From positions 124,001 to 188,000 of the forward strand of contig JBLWTG010000003.1 of NCBI GenBank assembly GCA_048270225.1: a stretch of 64,000 nucleotides of DNA, given 5' to 3'. The notes beneath the pieces were generated by a model. The model had not been told where the DNA came from, did no database searches, and worked only from the letters and a program-made list of their open reading frames with translations. The stretch is from Allopusillimonas sp048270225 (GTDB lineage Bacteria; Pseudomonadota; Gammaproteobacteria; Burkholderiales; Burkholderiaceae_B). The position numbers and the translations under genes were made by a program. This document shows, piece by piece, positions 57,972-64,000 of the stretch (the first letter of the stretch is position 1; every line of letters begins with the position of its first letter).

Positions 57972-58415
57972 CTAGTCGCCGTACAGTTTCTGGCGCATTT
58001 CGCGGCGTTCCTGCGCTTCGAGCGACAGGGTGGCCGTGGGGCGAGCCAGCAGGCGGGCGATGCCGATGGGCTCGCCGGTTTCTTCGCACCAGCCATAGTC
58101 GCCGGAGTCGATCCGGCTGATGGACTGCTGGACCTTCTTGAGCAGCTTGCGCTCGCGGTCGCGGGTGCGAAGTTCCAGGGCGTGCTCTTCCTCGATCGTG
58201 GCGCGATCGGCGGGATCAGGGACGAACTGGGTTTCGCGCAGATTTTCGGTGGTGGCGTCTGCGTTGTTGAGAATGTCCTGTTCGAGATCCTTGAGGCGAT
58301 TCCTGAAGAACGCGAGCTGATCGGCGTTCATGTAGTCGGCCTCGGGCATTGCCAGCAACTCTTTTTCAGTCAGCAAGTGGCCCTGAGTCTTTGTGGCGGC
58401 TGATTTACTTGCCAT
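57972..58415 (-). CDS. dksA: DksA-type RNA polymerase secondary-channel regulator without a zinc finger
   Basis: DksA acts with ppGpp on RNA polymerase in the stringent response. In this 147-residue protein the coiled-coil tip DPADRA keeps Asp67, Asp70 and Ala72, equal to Asp71/Asp74/Ala76 of E. coli. The C4 zinc finger is not intact: Cys110 is kept, but the positions of the other three cysteines are Thr113, Ser131 and Ala134 (WCEETGEPIG ... ATLSLEAQE). Such zinc-independent versions are known from other proteobacteria and can work when zinc is scarce. Its place beside cobW, zur and znuCBA is suggestive. Transcribed just before hslVU. Confidence 0.93.
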   Translation of the reverse strand: MASKSAATKTQGHLLTEKELLAMPEADYMNADQLAFFRNRLKDLEQDILNNADATTENLRETQFVPDPADRATIEEEHALELRTRDRERKLLKKVQQSISRIDSGDYGWCEETGEPIGIARLLARPTATLSLEAQERREMRQKLYGD

Positions 58416-58492
58416 GGTGTGTCCTCTTGTTTTAGTGTTGATACATAGAACCGGTATAGCTTACGCGTTTTTGCGGGCAGATTGGTTCGTAA

Positions 58493-59590
58493 TCAGACCA
58501 AGCATTGTTCCAGGCCCCGGGTGAAGATCTCCTGGGGAAGTTTACGACCTATGAATACCATTTTGGTATTAGGCTTTTCACTGGATAACCAGGGTTTTCC
58601 AGGCTCGGCGCCCATCATCATGTGTACGCCCTGAAACAGCATTCGGCGGTTGATTCCCTTCAGATACAAAATGCCTTTGTAGCGGAGCAGGTCGGGACCA
58701 TACACCTGGACGATGCCGCCCAGGAATTCTTCCAGACGCTCCGGATCAAAGGCCTTGCTGGAGCGGAAGACAAACGCGCCAATCTCATCGTCGTGGTGCG
58801 CGTGATGATGGTCGTGATGGTGGTGGCCGCAAGCAGGGCCGCAATCTCCCTCGTGTTCATGGTCGTGGTCATGCCCGTGCTCATGGTCGTGATCATGCGC
58901 TGCATCGGGGTGCTCGTCGGCCAGAAAAGCGGGGTCGATGTCGAGAATGGTGTTCAGGTTGAAACCGCTGATGTCCAGCAGCGACGCGATATCGGCCTCG
59001 CCGAAATGCACCGGCGTGATGGCGGCGCGCGGGTTGATGCGCAGGATGCGTGAACGCAGCGCGTTGTAGTCGGCCTCGTTGACCAGGTCTTTCTTGGAGA
59101 TCAGGATGCGATCGGCAAAGCCGACCTGCTTCTGGGCCTCTTCCTGCTTGTCGAGGGTTTCCATGCCGTGCTTGGCATCCACGACGGTAATGACTGCATC
59201 GAGCCGGTAGTAGTCGGCGATGTCGTCGTCCATGAAGAAGGTCTGGCAAACAGGCCCTGGATTGGCCATGCCTGTGGTTTCGATGATGACGCGCTCGAAG
59301 TTGAGATCCCCGGCCTTGCGCTTGAGACGCAGTTCGTTCAGGGTACGCATGAGGTCGCCACGTATCGTGCAGCAGACGCAACCGTTGCTGAGCTCGACGA
59401 TTTCTTCTTCGCTGTCCTGCACCAGAAGGTCGTTGTCTATGCTTTCTGGTCCGAATTCGTTTTCGATGACGGCAATGCGCTTGCCGTGATATTCGGAAAG
59501 GATGCGCTTAAGGAGCGTGGTTTTTCCCGCGCCCAGAAAGCCGGTAAGGATGGTAACCGGCACCATTTGATCTATTTTTGCGGCGTTCAT
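58493..59590 (-). CDS. CobW/ZNG1-type GTPase, predicted zinc metallochaperone
   Basis: G3E GTPase expected to deliver zinc to client proteins under limitation. The 365-residue protein has the P-loop GFLGAGKTT near residue 15, the metal-binding CxCC in ELSNGCVCCTIRGDL near 65, ETTGMANP near 103, and the guanine motif SKKDL near 165. A very His-rich linker (repeats of HDHEHGHDHD and HHHHDHHHAHHDD, about residues 231-269) precedes the C-terminal CobW_C domain with FRSSKAFDPERLEEFLGG. The ATG at 59590 begins MNAAKIDQM. Lies upstream of dksA and downstream of zur on the same strand. Confidence 0.92.
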   Translation of the reverse strand: MNAAKIDQMVPVTILTGFLGAGKTTLLKRILSEYHGKRIAVIENEFGPESIDNDLLVQDSEEEIVELSNGCVCCTIRGDLMRTLNELRLKRKAGDLNFERVIIETTGMANPGPVCQTFFMDDDIADYYRLDAVITVVDAKHGMETLDKQEEAQKQVGFADRILISKKDLVNEADYNALRSRILRINPRAAITPVHFGEADIASLLDISGFNLNTILDIDPAFLADEHPDAAHDHDHEHGHDHDHEHEGDCGPACGHHHHDHHHAHHDDEIGAFVFRSSKAFDPERLEEFLGGIVQVYGPDLLRYKGILYLKGINRRMLFQGVHMMMGAEPGKPWLSSEKPNTKMVFIGRKLPQEIFTRGLEQCLV

Positions 59591-59618
59591 GGCTGGCCTC
59601 GCAGGCGCGGTAATCACG

Positions 59619-59648
59619 TTTGCCGCCAACGCTGCAGCCGGCGGCAAA
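59619..59648. promoter_or_regulatory. 9-bp perfect inverted repeat upstream of the CobW-type GTPase gene
   Basis: TTTGCCGCC (59619-59627) and GGCGGCAAA (59640-59648) with a 12-nt spacer, 29-58 bp before the GTPase start. No T-tract follows the stem, so it is more likely an operator or leader hairpin than the zur terminator. It does not look like the AT-rich Zur box at 60408. Confidence 0.4.
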
Positions 59649-59780
59649 ATGCTGTATTGGGTACCGCGCAAAAAAACTTCAACGTGCGATTACATCACAG
59701 CATCCGCTTTAGAGCAAATACACCGTGAAAGGCGCATGGTTTCTGGTGTGGCGTGTTGCGCAAGCCTGCCTGCGGACAGG

Positions 59781-60266
59781 CTAGTGGCAGTGCCTGGAGG
59801 CCTGCTTGCCCTGGCAATCGGCGCACAACGCGCGCAGCTCGGTTTCGTGGCCGGACAGCGCGAAGCCTGCTGCCGCGACTTTTCTGGCGAGCTGCCGGTT
59901 CAGGGATGGGTCGCTGAGCTCGGCCACGGCGCCGCATTGTGTACAGACCACCAGCAGGTCGTGCGGTTTGCCTGCGGCGTCCAGGCAGGCGGACCAGGCG
60001 TTGATGGCATCCAGGCGGTGTACCAGTCCCTCTTCGACCAGGAAATCGAGCGCACGGTACACCGTGGGCGGCGCCGCGCCCGGCTGAACGTCGCGGATGA
60101 GCTCCAGCAATTCGTAGGCCTTGACGCTGCGCTGCTGGGTGAGCAGGATTTCCAGTACCTTGCGGCGTATGGGGGTGAGCCGCTTGCCGCGCTGCGCGCA
60201 CAGGGACTCGGCCGTACGCAATTGCAGGGTCAGGGAGGGCGTTTCTCGCGTATGGTTTTCGGGCAT
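59781..60266 (-). CDS. zur: Fur family transcriptional regulator, Zur type
   Basis: Zinc-sensing repressor of zinc uptake genes. The 161-residue protein has the DNA-binding part RGKRLTPIRRKVLEILLTQQ near residue 27 and PPTVYRALDFLVEEGLVHRL near 66, then the dimer domain with the structural Cys pair CTQCG near 107 and a second, CADC, near 149, with HETELRALC before it. ACLDAAGKPHDLLVVC near 92 fits Zur rather than Fur. The ATG at 60266 gives the expected start MPENHT. Divergent from znuCBA, with a Zur-box-like palindrome between them, so it very likely controls both itself and the transporter. Confidence 0.92.
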   Translation of the reverse strand: MPENHTRETPSLTLQLRTAESLCAQRGKRLTPIRRKVLEILLTQQRSVKAYELLELIRDVQPGAAPPTVYRALDFLVEEGLVHRLDAINAWSACLDAAGKPHDLLVVCTQCGAVAELSDPSLNRQLARKVAAAGFALSGHETELRALCADCQGKQASRHCH

Positions 60267-60407
60267 GGCGATGGCTCTGTGTGCATTATCACGGGCGCGC
60301 TGCGCGAAAGGCAGGGGTGCGGCGGCTCGTCCGGGAGCAATCATATCAGTGTAACCGCTGCCCGTTAACCTGCCAGCGGACTTGCCCGCCTGCAAAAAAG
60401 CGCTGGA

Positions 60408-60422
60408 TGTTATAACATAACA
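60408..60422. promoter_or_regulatory. Zur-box-like palindrome between zur and znuCBA
   Basis: TGTTAT (60408-60413), AAC, ATAACA (60417-60422): a perfect 6-3-6 inverted repeat, close to the known Zur/Fur boxes with GTTATA and TATAAC cores. It contains a TATAAC that could serve as -10. It lies 142 bp before zur and 195 bp before znuC, with a small open frame between it and znuC. Confidence 0.75.
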
Positions 60423-60458
60423 GACTTCTTGGATTCTGATAACTCCCTGGCCTCTTTC

Positions 60459-60602
60459 ATGTTCCGGATCAAATCACCGGCCCAGCGCGGGGCTTCATCC
60501 TATCGCGGCACGGCGCTGCTCGCCTCTGGTCCGCGCCGTCTGGCCCGGCTGGTGCCGGCCATCCTGTTCCTATGGGTGCTGGCAGCGTGGGCAATGCGCT
60601 AA
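60459..60602 (+). CDS. possible small membrane protein at the head of the znu operon
   Basis: A 47-residue frame beginning with ATG at 60459: a basic N terminus (FRIKSPAQRG), a polar/basic middle, and one hydrophobic segment LVPAILFLWVLAAWAM at the C terminus, ending MR. Third codon positions are mostly G or C (36 of 47 by my count), as in real genes here. It starts 37 bp after the Zur box and stops 14 bp before znuC, so it would be zinc-controlled and co-transcribed. There is no strong ribosome binding site and I recall no family. It could be a small membrane protein modulating the transporter, or a chance frame. Confidence 0.42.
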   Translation: MFRIKSPAQRGASSYRGTALLASGPRRLARLVPAILFLWVLAAWAMR

Positions 60603-60616
60603 AGGCAGGGTTCGTC

Positions 60617-61387
60617 ATGTCCGCTCCCTCCATCCGCCAGGCCGCGCCCATCCCCGCCGCGCACGCCATTGCGACCGACCCCGTCATTGCGCTGGATCAG
60701 GTTTCCCTGGGCTGGCGCGACCGCATCGCCGTGCGCGATGTCACGGGCGTTTTTGCGCGCGGTTCCCTCACGGCTATCGTGGGGCCCAATGGCGCAGGCA
60801 AGTCGACGCTGATCAAGGGCATTACCGGGCAGGTAAGCCCTTTGCGCGGCCATATCCGGCTGGTGGGCGATGCGGCGTCACGCATGGCCTGCCTGCCGCA
60901 GCTGTCCGAGCTCGATCGCAGCTTTCCCGTGACGGTCTACGATCTGGTCGCCATGGGCGCCTGGCGGCGGGTTGGCGCATGGCGCAGCTTTGGCGGCCAT
61001 GAGCACGAGCGCATTCAGTCCGCGCTCCAGGTCGTCGGGTTGGCTGATTTCGGGCGCCGCATCATCGGAACGCTGTCGGGCGGCCAACTGCAACGCGCCC
61101 TGTTTGCGCGGCTCATGCTGCACGATGCCGATATCCTGCTGCTGGATGAGCCTTTTGCGGCGGTCGATCGCGCCACCACAGAAGACCTGACGGCACTGAT
61201 GCATGCGTGGCATAAGGATGGCCGTACGGTAATCGCAGTGCTGCACGACCTCGATTTCGTGCGGACGCATTTTCCCCAATGCCTGCTGCTAGCGGGCCAG
61301 ACGGTCGCCTGGGGCGCCACCTGCGAAACGCTCACGCCTGAAAACCTCCATCTGGCGCGCCATCTCTGTGCGGGAGACTACCTCTGA
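60617..61387 (+). CDS. znuC: zinc ABC transporter ATP-binding protein
   Basis: ATPase of the ZnuABC high-affinity zinc importer. In 256 residues: Walker A GPNGAGKST near residue 57, Q-loop MACLPQLSELDRSFPVTVYD near 92, signature LSGGQLQRALFARLML near 153, Walker B ILLLDEPFAAVD near 172 and the H-loop AVLHDLDFV near 207. These features and the neighbours, ZnuB/ZnuA and Zur, define it among metal ABC ATPases (manganese-type is the alternative). The ATG at 60617 starts MSAPSIRQ; its stop overlaps the znuB start (TGATG). Confidence 0.93.
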   Translation: MSAPSIRQAAPIPAAHAIATDPVIALDQVSLGWRDRIAVRDVTGVFARGSLTAIVGPNGAGKSTLIKGITGQVSPLRGHIRLVGDAASRMACLPQLSELDRSFPVTVYDLVAMGAWRRVGAWRSFGGHEHERIQSALQVVGLADFGRRIIGTLSGGQLQRALFARLMLHDADILLLDEPFAAVDRATTEDLTALMHAWHKDGRTVIAVLHDLDFVRTHFPQCLLLAGQTVAWGATCETLTPENLHLARHLCAGDYL

Positions 61388-62307
61388 TGTGGCTGTTCGA
61401 CTGGCTTGCGGGCCCTTTCATCGACTATGGATTCATGCGGCGGGCCCTGGCGGGTTCGTTCGCACTGGCTTTTGCCGCGGGACCGCTCGGCGTATTCCTG
61501 GTACTGCGGCGCATGAGCCTGATGGGCGACGCCATGGCACATGCCATATTGCCTGGGGTGGCCGTCGGCTTCCTCACTGCCGGGCTGTCGCTCAGCGCCA
61601 TGACCATAGGCGGCGTTGCCACCGGTCTGGTGGTCGCCCTGCTGGCCGGCGCGGTCGCCAGGCTCACGCCGCAGCGCGAAGATGCCAGCTTTGCCGCGTT
61701 TTATCTGGTCTCTCTTGGCCTTGGGGTATTGCTGGTTTCGCTCAGGGGGTCCAATATGGATCTCATTCATGTCCTGTTCGGCTCGGTGCTGGGGCTGGAT
61801 AACGCGTCGCTTTTGCTGGTGACCTCGGTTTCCTCCATCACTCTGGCCAGCCTTGCACTGATTTTCCGGCCGCTGGTGCTGGAGTGCCTGGATCCCCAGT
61901 TTTTGCGCAGCCAGGGCATGGCGGGCACGGTCATCCATATGGTGTTTCTGGTTTTGCTTGTGCTGACCATGGTGGCGGGTTTTCAGGTATTGGGCACGCT
62001 GATGGTGGTCGGCATCATGATGCTGCCCGCAACAGCCGCGCGTTTCTGGGTGGGCGCGGTGGGCAGGCAGATGGTGCTGTCGGCGGCGATCGGCGCCCTG
62101 GCGTCCTATCTGGGGCTGCTCTGCTCGTATTACGCCAATGTGCCTACTTCCCCTGCGATTATCTTGGCGGCAGGTTGTATTTACTTCCTTTCGGTCTGTC
62201 TGGGCCCCCATGGGGNNNNNNNNNNGATCGCAGCCGAAACCGCCAGCGCCCAGGCGGGGCGCAAGGCGCGCGATCGTCGTGAACGTTTATCCCGCATTCT
62301 GGAGTAG
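61387..62307 (+). CDS. znuB: zinc ABC transporter permease (contains an assembly gap)
   Basis: Membrane channel of the zinc importer, ABC-3 family. About nine membrane segments are visible: FMRRALAGSFALAFAAGPLG near residue 18, VLRRMSLMGDAMAHAILPGV near 39 (the family's conserved cytoplasmic loop), LVVGIMMLPATAAR-type sequence (here MVVGIMMLPATAARFWVG near 203). At codon 277 the sequence meets ten N; the given frame continues after the gap with a polar, Arg-rich tail to a stop at 62307, but the real gap length is unknown, so the last 30 or so residues are not certain. Translation coupled to znuC; znuA follows after 4 bp. Confidence 0.88.
   Translation: MWLFDWLAGPFIDYGFMRRALAGSFALAFAAGPLGVFLVLRRMSLMGDAMAHAILPGVAVGFLTAGLSLSAMTIGGVATGLVVALLAGAVARLTPQREDASFAAFYLVSLGLGVLLVSLRGSNMDLIHVLFGSVLGLDNASLLLVTSVSSITLASLALIFRPLVLECLDPQFLRSQGMAGTVIHMVFLVLLVLTMVAGFQVLGTLMVVGIMMLPATAARFWVGAVGRQMVLSAAIGALASYLGLLCSYYANVPTSPAIILAAGCIYFLSVCLGPHGXXXXIAAETASAQAGRKARDRRERLSRILE
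62216..62225. other. assembly gap of 10 N inside znuB
   Basis: Ten undetermined bases follow a G4 run and CCCC-rich sequence. The number is probably a placeholder. The 3 prime end of znuB should be treated as provisional. Confidence 0.99.
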
Positions 62308-62311
62308 TCTG

Positions 62312-63403
62312 ATGAGACGAACATGCGTTTTCGTTTTTCGAGTTTTATCTTCCTGGGCGCGGGTCCTGCTCGCGGCAAGCGTATTGGTCACGGGCAGTAC
62401 CTCCGTGGCGTGGGCGCAGGATGCCGGGCGGGTTGCGCCGCTCAAGGTCGTGGCCACGTTTTCGGTGCTGGGCGATATGGTGCGCGAGGTCGGCGGTGAG
62501 TACGTGCAGGTCACGACGATTGTCGGCCCCGATGGCGATGCCCATACCTTTGAGCCCTCGCCCAAAGACATCAAGACGCTTGGGCAGGCCGACATGCTGG
62601 TGCTGAACGGGCTGGATTTCGAAGGCTGGCTGCCCAGGCTGCTCAGCGCGTCGGGCTTCAAGGGCAGGCAGGTGCTTGCTTCCGAGGGCGTGACGGTGCG
62701 CCATCTCGGCGCCGGCGACATTTTCGCCGGTCATGAGCAGGACGCGCATGGGCACGAGCATGGCGATGAACCCGCAGGGCACGATCACGGCGATGGGCAC
62801 GCGGATCATGAGCACCACGATACGCACGGCGACGAAGCAGGCCATCACGAGCATCACCAGGTTGGCGATGTGGATCCCCATGCCTGGCAGGATCTGGCCA
62901 ACGGCGAGCTCTACGCGCGCAATATTGCCGAGGGGCTGGCGCAGGCAGACCCGGCGCATGCAGGCTACTACCGCAAGCGCTCCGACCTCTATGTGGCGCA
63001 GATGGAAAAGCTGGATGCCCAGATCAAGGGCGCGTTCAAGGATATACCGCTGGCACGGCGCACTATCCTGACCTCGCACGATGCCTTCGGCTACTTCGGC
63101 CGGGCCTATGGCCTGACCTTTATTTCCGTCGCGGGCTTTTCCAGCGAGGCCGAGCCTACTGCCCGCGATGTGGCGGCCATTGTCGACCTGGCGCGCAAAA
63201 ATCACGTGGCCGGAATATTTGTCGAGAACATCACCAATCCCAAGCTGGTCGAGCAGATTGCGCGGGAAGCCGGGGTTAAGGTTGGCGGCACCTTGTTCTC
63301 GGATGCCCTGGCGCCAGAAGGGCAGCCGGCCGCCAGTTATCTGGGCATGTTTTCCTGGAATGCCGGGCAACTGATCAATACTCTCAAGCCCGAGGCGCAA
63401 TAG
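62312..63403 (+). CDS. znuA: zinc ABC transporter periplasmic binding protein with His-rich loop
   Basis: Captures zinc in the periplasm for ZnuBC. The 363-residue protein has a signal peptide (about residues 1-35, ending VAWAQ), the family start KVVATFSVLGDMVREVGGEY near 45, the first metal-site His in DGDAHTFEPSPKD near 75, a long His/Asp/Glu-rich loop from about residue 142 to 184 (GHEHGDEPAGHDHGDGHADH and more) typical of zinc-specific members, then GDVDPHAWQDLAN near 187, LTSHDAFGYFGRAYGLTFIS near 252 and the last ligand region near 325. ATG at 62312 is taken because it begins the signal peptide. Third gene of znuCBA. Confidence 0.93.
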   Translation: MRRTCVFVFRVLSSWARVLLAASVLVTGSTSVAWAQDAGRVAPLKVVATFSVLGDMVREVGGEYVQVTTIVGPDGDAHTFEPSPKDIKTLGQADMLVLNGLDFEGWLPRLLSASGFKGRQVLASEGVTVRHLGAGDIFAGHEQDAHGHEHGDEPAGHDHGDGHADHEHHDTHGDEAGHHEHHQVGDVDPHAWQDLANGELYARNIAEGLAQADPAHAGYYRKRSDLYVAQMEKLDAQIKGAFKDIPLARRTILTSHDAFGYFGRAYGLTFISVAGFSSEAEPTARDVAAIVDLARKNHVAGIFVENITNPKLVEQIAREAGVKVGGTLFSDALAPEGQPAASYLGMFSWNAGQLINTLKPEAQ

Positions 63404-63407
63404 TACT

Positions 63408-63428
63408 GCCTTGCGCGCCGCGCAAGGC
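63408..63428. other. hairpin between znuA and xerC
   Basis: GCCTTGCGC (63408-63416), loop GCC, GCGCAAGGC (63420-63428): a perfect 9-bp stem in the 27-bp convergent gap. Neither strand has a T-tract after it, so it is at best a weak bidirectional terminator or a block to convergent transcription. Confidence 0.45.
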
Positions 63429-63430
63429 GC

Positions 63431-64000
63431 TCAGCGCTTGCGCGCGCGCGGATGGGCCTGGTCGTAGGCCTGGGCCAGGTGTTGGAAATCCAGCTGGGTA
63501 TAGATCTGCGTGGTGGAAATATTCGCATGGCCAAGCAGTTCCTGCACGGCGCGCAAATCCTGGGCCGACTGCAGCATGTGGCTGGCAAAGCTGTGGCGCA
63601 GGCTGTGTGGATGAACATGCACAGGCAGGCCGGCCAATGCCGCCAGACGGTCTAGTTGAGACTGCACGACGCGAGGGCTGATGCGCTTGCCGCGCGCGCC
63701 CAAGAACAGCGCGGCGTCGGTGTCCGCATCGGCATGGCCGTTCAGCAGTTGTTCGCGCAGTGGCAGCCAGCGCTCGATGGCGGCAATGGCTTTACCGCCC
63801 AAGGGCACGCTGCGGGTCTTGCCGCCCTTGCCGTGGACAATGGCTTCGTGTTCGGACAGTTGTATCCAGCTTTTGGATTCATAGCCATCCCTGCGTGTGT
63901 GCTGTCTGTCCAGGCTGACCAGTTCGGCAAGCCTCAGACCGCTGGAGTACAGAACCTCGAACATGGCCTGGTCGCGGCAGGCGACAGGGCCCTCAGGCTC
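63431..64000 (-). CDS. xerC: tyrosine recombinase XerC, C-terminal part (gene runs off the window)
   Basis: With XerD resolves chromosome dimers at dif. The visible 189 residues hold the catalytic domain: the first Arg in YSSGLRLAELVSL, the Lys region VHGKGGKTRSVPLG, the box HPHSLRHSFASHML with His-X-X-Arg, LLGHANISTTQIYT with the second His and the nucleophilic Tyr, and the end LDFQHLAQAYDQAHPRARKR, which matches XerC and not XerD. About 20 residues between YESKSW and LRL give a slightly longer insertion than E. coli XerC. The N-terminal core-binding domain lies outside the window. Convergent with znuA. Confidence 0.93.
   Translation of the reverse strand, partial: EPEGPVACRDQAMFEVLYSSGLRLAELVSLDRQHTRRDGYESKSWIQLSEHEAIVHGKGGKTRSVPLGGKAIAAIERWLPLREQLLNGHADADTDAALFLGARGKRISPRVVQSQLDRLAALAGLPVHVHPHSLRHSFASHMLQSAQDLRAVQELLGHANISTTQIYTQLDFQHLAQAYDQAHPRARKR

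Noticed and set aside
1..64000. tRNA or rRNA genes, CRISPR arrays, prophage or complete insertion sequences
   Set aside because: Intergenic regions were read for cloverleaf-like, repeat-spacer and IS-end patterns; none was found apart from the RAYT-like gene and the Rpn-type remnant.

Overview
The window is a 64-kb chromosomal segment of a betaproteobacterium, most likely Alcaligenaceae (Bordetella/Achromobacter relatives). The clues are high-GC housekeeping genes with GC-rich third codon positions, a wlbABC-type diacetamido-uronic acid cassette, a second short infA, the dacC-dat-ybeD-lipB-lipA neighbourhood, and the hslVU-dksA-cobW-zur-znuCBA-xerC neighbourhood. Genus is inference; nothing here fixes the species. 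Both ends cut genes (rfbB at the left, xerC at the right), and a 10-N assembly gap lies inside znuB.

Layout. 1-5.1 kb: dTDP-rhamnose genes (rfbB partial, rfbD, rfbC) interrupted by infA and pgi, then a decayed Rpn/YhgA-like gene. 5.1-9 kb: beta-oxidation thiolase and a FadN-type bifunctional dehydrogenase/hydratase. 9.1-9.8 kb: a RAYT-family protein that has lost its catalytic residues. 10-31 kb: the surface polysaccharide region. It holds an O-antigen ligase-like protein, galE, an EPS-associated MarR regulator overlapping wlbA, then wlbA-wlbB-wlbC-wzx-wzy-hisH-hisF-wbpG-glycosyltransferase-wbpI-glycosyltransferase. After these come an acyltransferase, a Tat-exported beta-propeller protein, and on the opposite strand a polyprenyl-phosphate sugar transferase with wzz. 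A second acyltransferase with an SGNH tail closes it. The middle of this region is visibly lower in GC than its flanks. 31-38 kb: gamma-carbonic-anhydrase-like protein, DMT transporter, LPS-core genes waaC and waaA, galU, coaX and birA. 38-43.7 kb: hydrolase, DD-carboxypeptidase, D-amino acid aminotransferase, ybeD, lipB, an enoyl-CoA hydratase and an inverted lipA. 44-54.7 kb: a peptide-type ABC importer joined to an N-formylglutamate amidohydrolase-like enzyme, a C45 acyltransferase/peptidase, an RpiR regulator, a class III aminotransferase and a carboxymuconolactone decarboxylase-like protein. 54.8-58.4 kb: cobalamin adenosyltransferase, CusF-like protein, HslUV protease and a zinc-finger-less DksA. 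58.5-63.4 kb: zinc homeostasis (CobW GTPase, Zur, ZnuCBA) around a Zur-box-like palindrome. The right edge is xerC.

How the genes work together. The sugar-nucleotide cassette follows the order of the Pseudomonas aeruginosa O5 B-band locus and predicts a 2-acetamido-3-acetamidino mannuronic acid residue. HisH, HisF and WbpG would supply the amidino nitrogen. The HisF paralogue has lost catalytic Asp11 but keeps the ammonia-gate residues, which fits a dedicated ammonia-delivery role rather than histidine synthesis. Export, polymerisation, chain-length control, ligation and acyl decoration genes are all present. The UDP-GlcNAc 6-dehydrogenase (wbpA) is not in the window.

The most novel-looking elements are the Tat-exported beta-propeller encoded in the O-antigen region, the repurposed HisF, the ABC-FGase-C45-RpiR-aminotransferase island with a structured candidate operator, and the catalytically dead RAYT.
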